Positions 5,029 to 5,226 of a DNA stretch of 5,226 nucleotides are shown here, piece after piece (the stretch's first letter is position 1; each line of letters starts with the position of its first letter). The stretch comes from Roseiflexaceae bacterium (GTDB lineage Bacteria > Chloroflexota > Chloroflexia > Chloroflexales > Roseiflexaceae): NCBI GenBank assembly GCA_947462525.1, contig CANHPK010000154.1, positions 1 through 5,226 of the forward strand. Reading direction: 5' to 3'. The notes below the pieces were generated by a model. The model had not been told where the DNA came from and searched no databases. It saw only the letters and a program-made list of their open reading frames with translations. The position numbers and the translations under genes were made by a program.

Positions 5029-5207
5029 TGTTGCGAAACACATTCACTCCACCGAGCGAGATGCGCAACACGAAGCGAAGGAACGCAGCCCTGAACAAGG
5101 GGCTGATTTTTATCGCCTCAGCACCTTCACAACTGAATCGTGACGACCATATAACACGGAAACCCTGTCAGCGGTGGGGAAAGGCGCTTCGGCGCAGGTT
5201 CTACCAC
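5029..5207 (+). ncRNA. Ribosomal RNA operon leader (5' external transcribed spacer)
   Basis: This is the transcribed leader between the predicted start site and mature 16S rRNA. It carries several hairpins. TGTTGCG (5029-5035) pairs with CGCAACA (5064-5070), right at the 5' end of the transcript. CAGCCC (5086-5091) pairs with GGGCTG (5100-5105) and is followed by T5 at 5107-5111. CGGTGG (5172-5177) pairs with CCACTG (5204-5209), enclosing GCGC-TTCG-GCGC (5184-5195). I found no clear boxA antitermination sequence. An open frame from 5013 to 5210 crosses the promoter and leader and is not a gene. Confidence 0.7.
5086..5111 (+). terminator. Terminator-like hairpin with T tract in the rRNA leader
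   Basis: A 6-bp stem, CAGCCC with GGGCTG, encloses an 8-base loop and is followed by ATTTTTAT. This has the shape of a modest intrinsic terminator or pause site. GCTGA (5102-5106) can instead pair with TCAGC (5118-5122), which would open the first stem. It may act as an attenuator in the leader or only as a pause or folding element. Confidence 0.4.
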
Positions 5208-5226
5208 TGAATGAAGAGTTTGATCC
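5208..5226 (+). rRNA. rrs: 16S ribosomal RNA, 5' end only
   Basis: The window ends with AGAGTTTGATCC at 5215-5226, the nearly universal 5' sequence of bacterial 16S rRNA (positions 8 onward in E. coli numbering), preceded by TGA as usual. The mature 5' end is placed at about 5208 by counting back seven bases and is uncertain by a few bases. The rest of the gene lies beyond the window. The strong promoter and structured leader upstream support this as the head of an rRNA operon. Confidence 0.93.

Noticed and set aside
5013..5210. Open frame over the rRNA promoter and leader
   Set aside because: It begins inside the -10 region and runs into the 16S 5' end, so it cannot be a sensible gene.

Overview
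The window is a moderately GC-rich bacterial chromosome segment and most resembles Chloroflexota (the Roseiflexus, Chloroflexus and Herpetosiphon side of the phylum). This is inference from several cues: a bacterial isopentenyl phosphate kinase (IPK), a Chloroflexi-like ClpS, a Thr-Pro repeat secreted protein, intergenic GGGCGAGG palindromes, and AAACCTG heptamer repeats. No phylogenetic search was possible.

Layout. (1) Positions 2-163 hold the C-terminal end of a HAD-IIA (NagD-like) phosphatase. (2) Positions 268-930 encode an AT-richer, unrecognised exported or membrane-anchored protein with a Thr/Pro repeat linker. (3) Positions 931-1323 are non-coding, with a nested palindrome, a 4x heptamer tandem repeat and the probable rpiA promoter. 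(4) Positions 1324-2348 hold rpiA and clpS, 14 bp apart and probably co-transcribed. (5) rdgB lies on the minus strand (2936-2337) and overlaps the 3' end of clpS by 12 bp. (6) A 111-bp divergent spacer with an extended -10 promoter leads into a two-gene operon, a UbiA-family prenyltransferase resembling decaprenyl-phosphate phosphoribosyltransferase (3048-3968) and an IPK (3984-4799). (7) Positions 4800-5226 are the upstream region and leader of a ribosomal RNA operon: two strong hairpin/palindrome modules, a near-consensus promoter, a structured leader with a terminator-like hairpin, and the first bases of 16S rRNA at the window edge.

Functional links. The coding genes are mostly housekeeping: pentose phosphate interconversion (RpiA), N-degron proteolysis (ClpS), nucleotide-pool cleaning (RdgB) and isoprenoid/polyprenyl metabolism (IPK plus UbiA family). 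RpiA makes ribose 5-phosphate, the precursor of PRPP. PRPP is the donor used by the phosphoribosyltransferase branch of the UbiA family. IPK makes isopentenyl diphosphate, the building block of the polyprenyl acceptor. That link is suggestive only.

The least routine parts are the mutually exclusive palindrome pairings just upstream of the rRNA promoter, the terminator-like structure inside the rRNA leader, and the UbiA-IPK pairing. I do not see a clearly new defence, mobile or CRISPR-type system.
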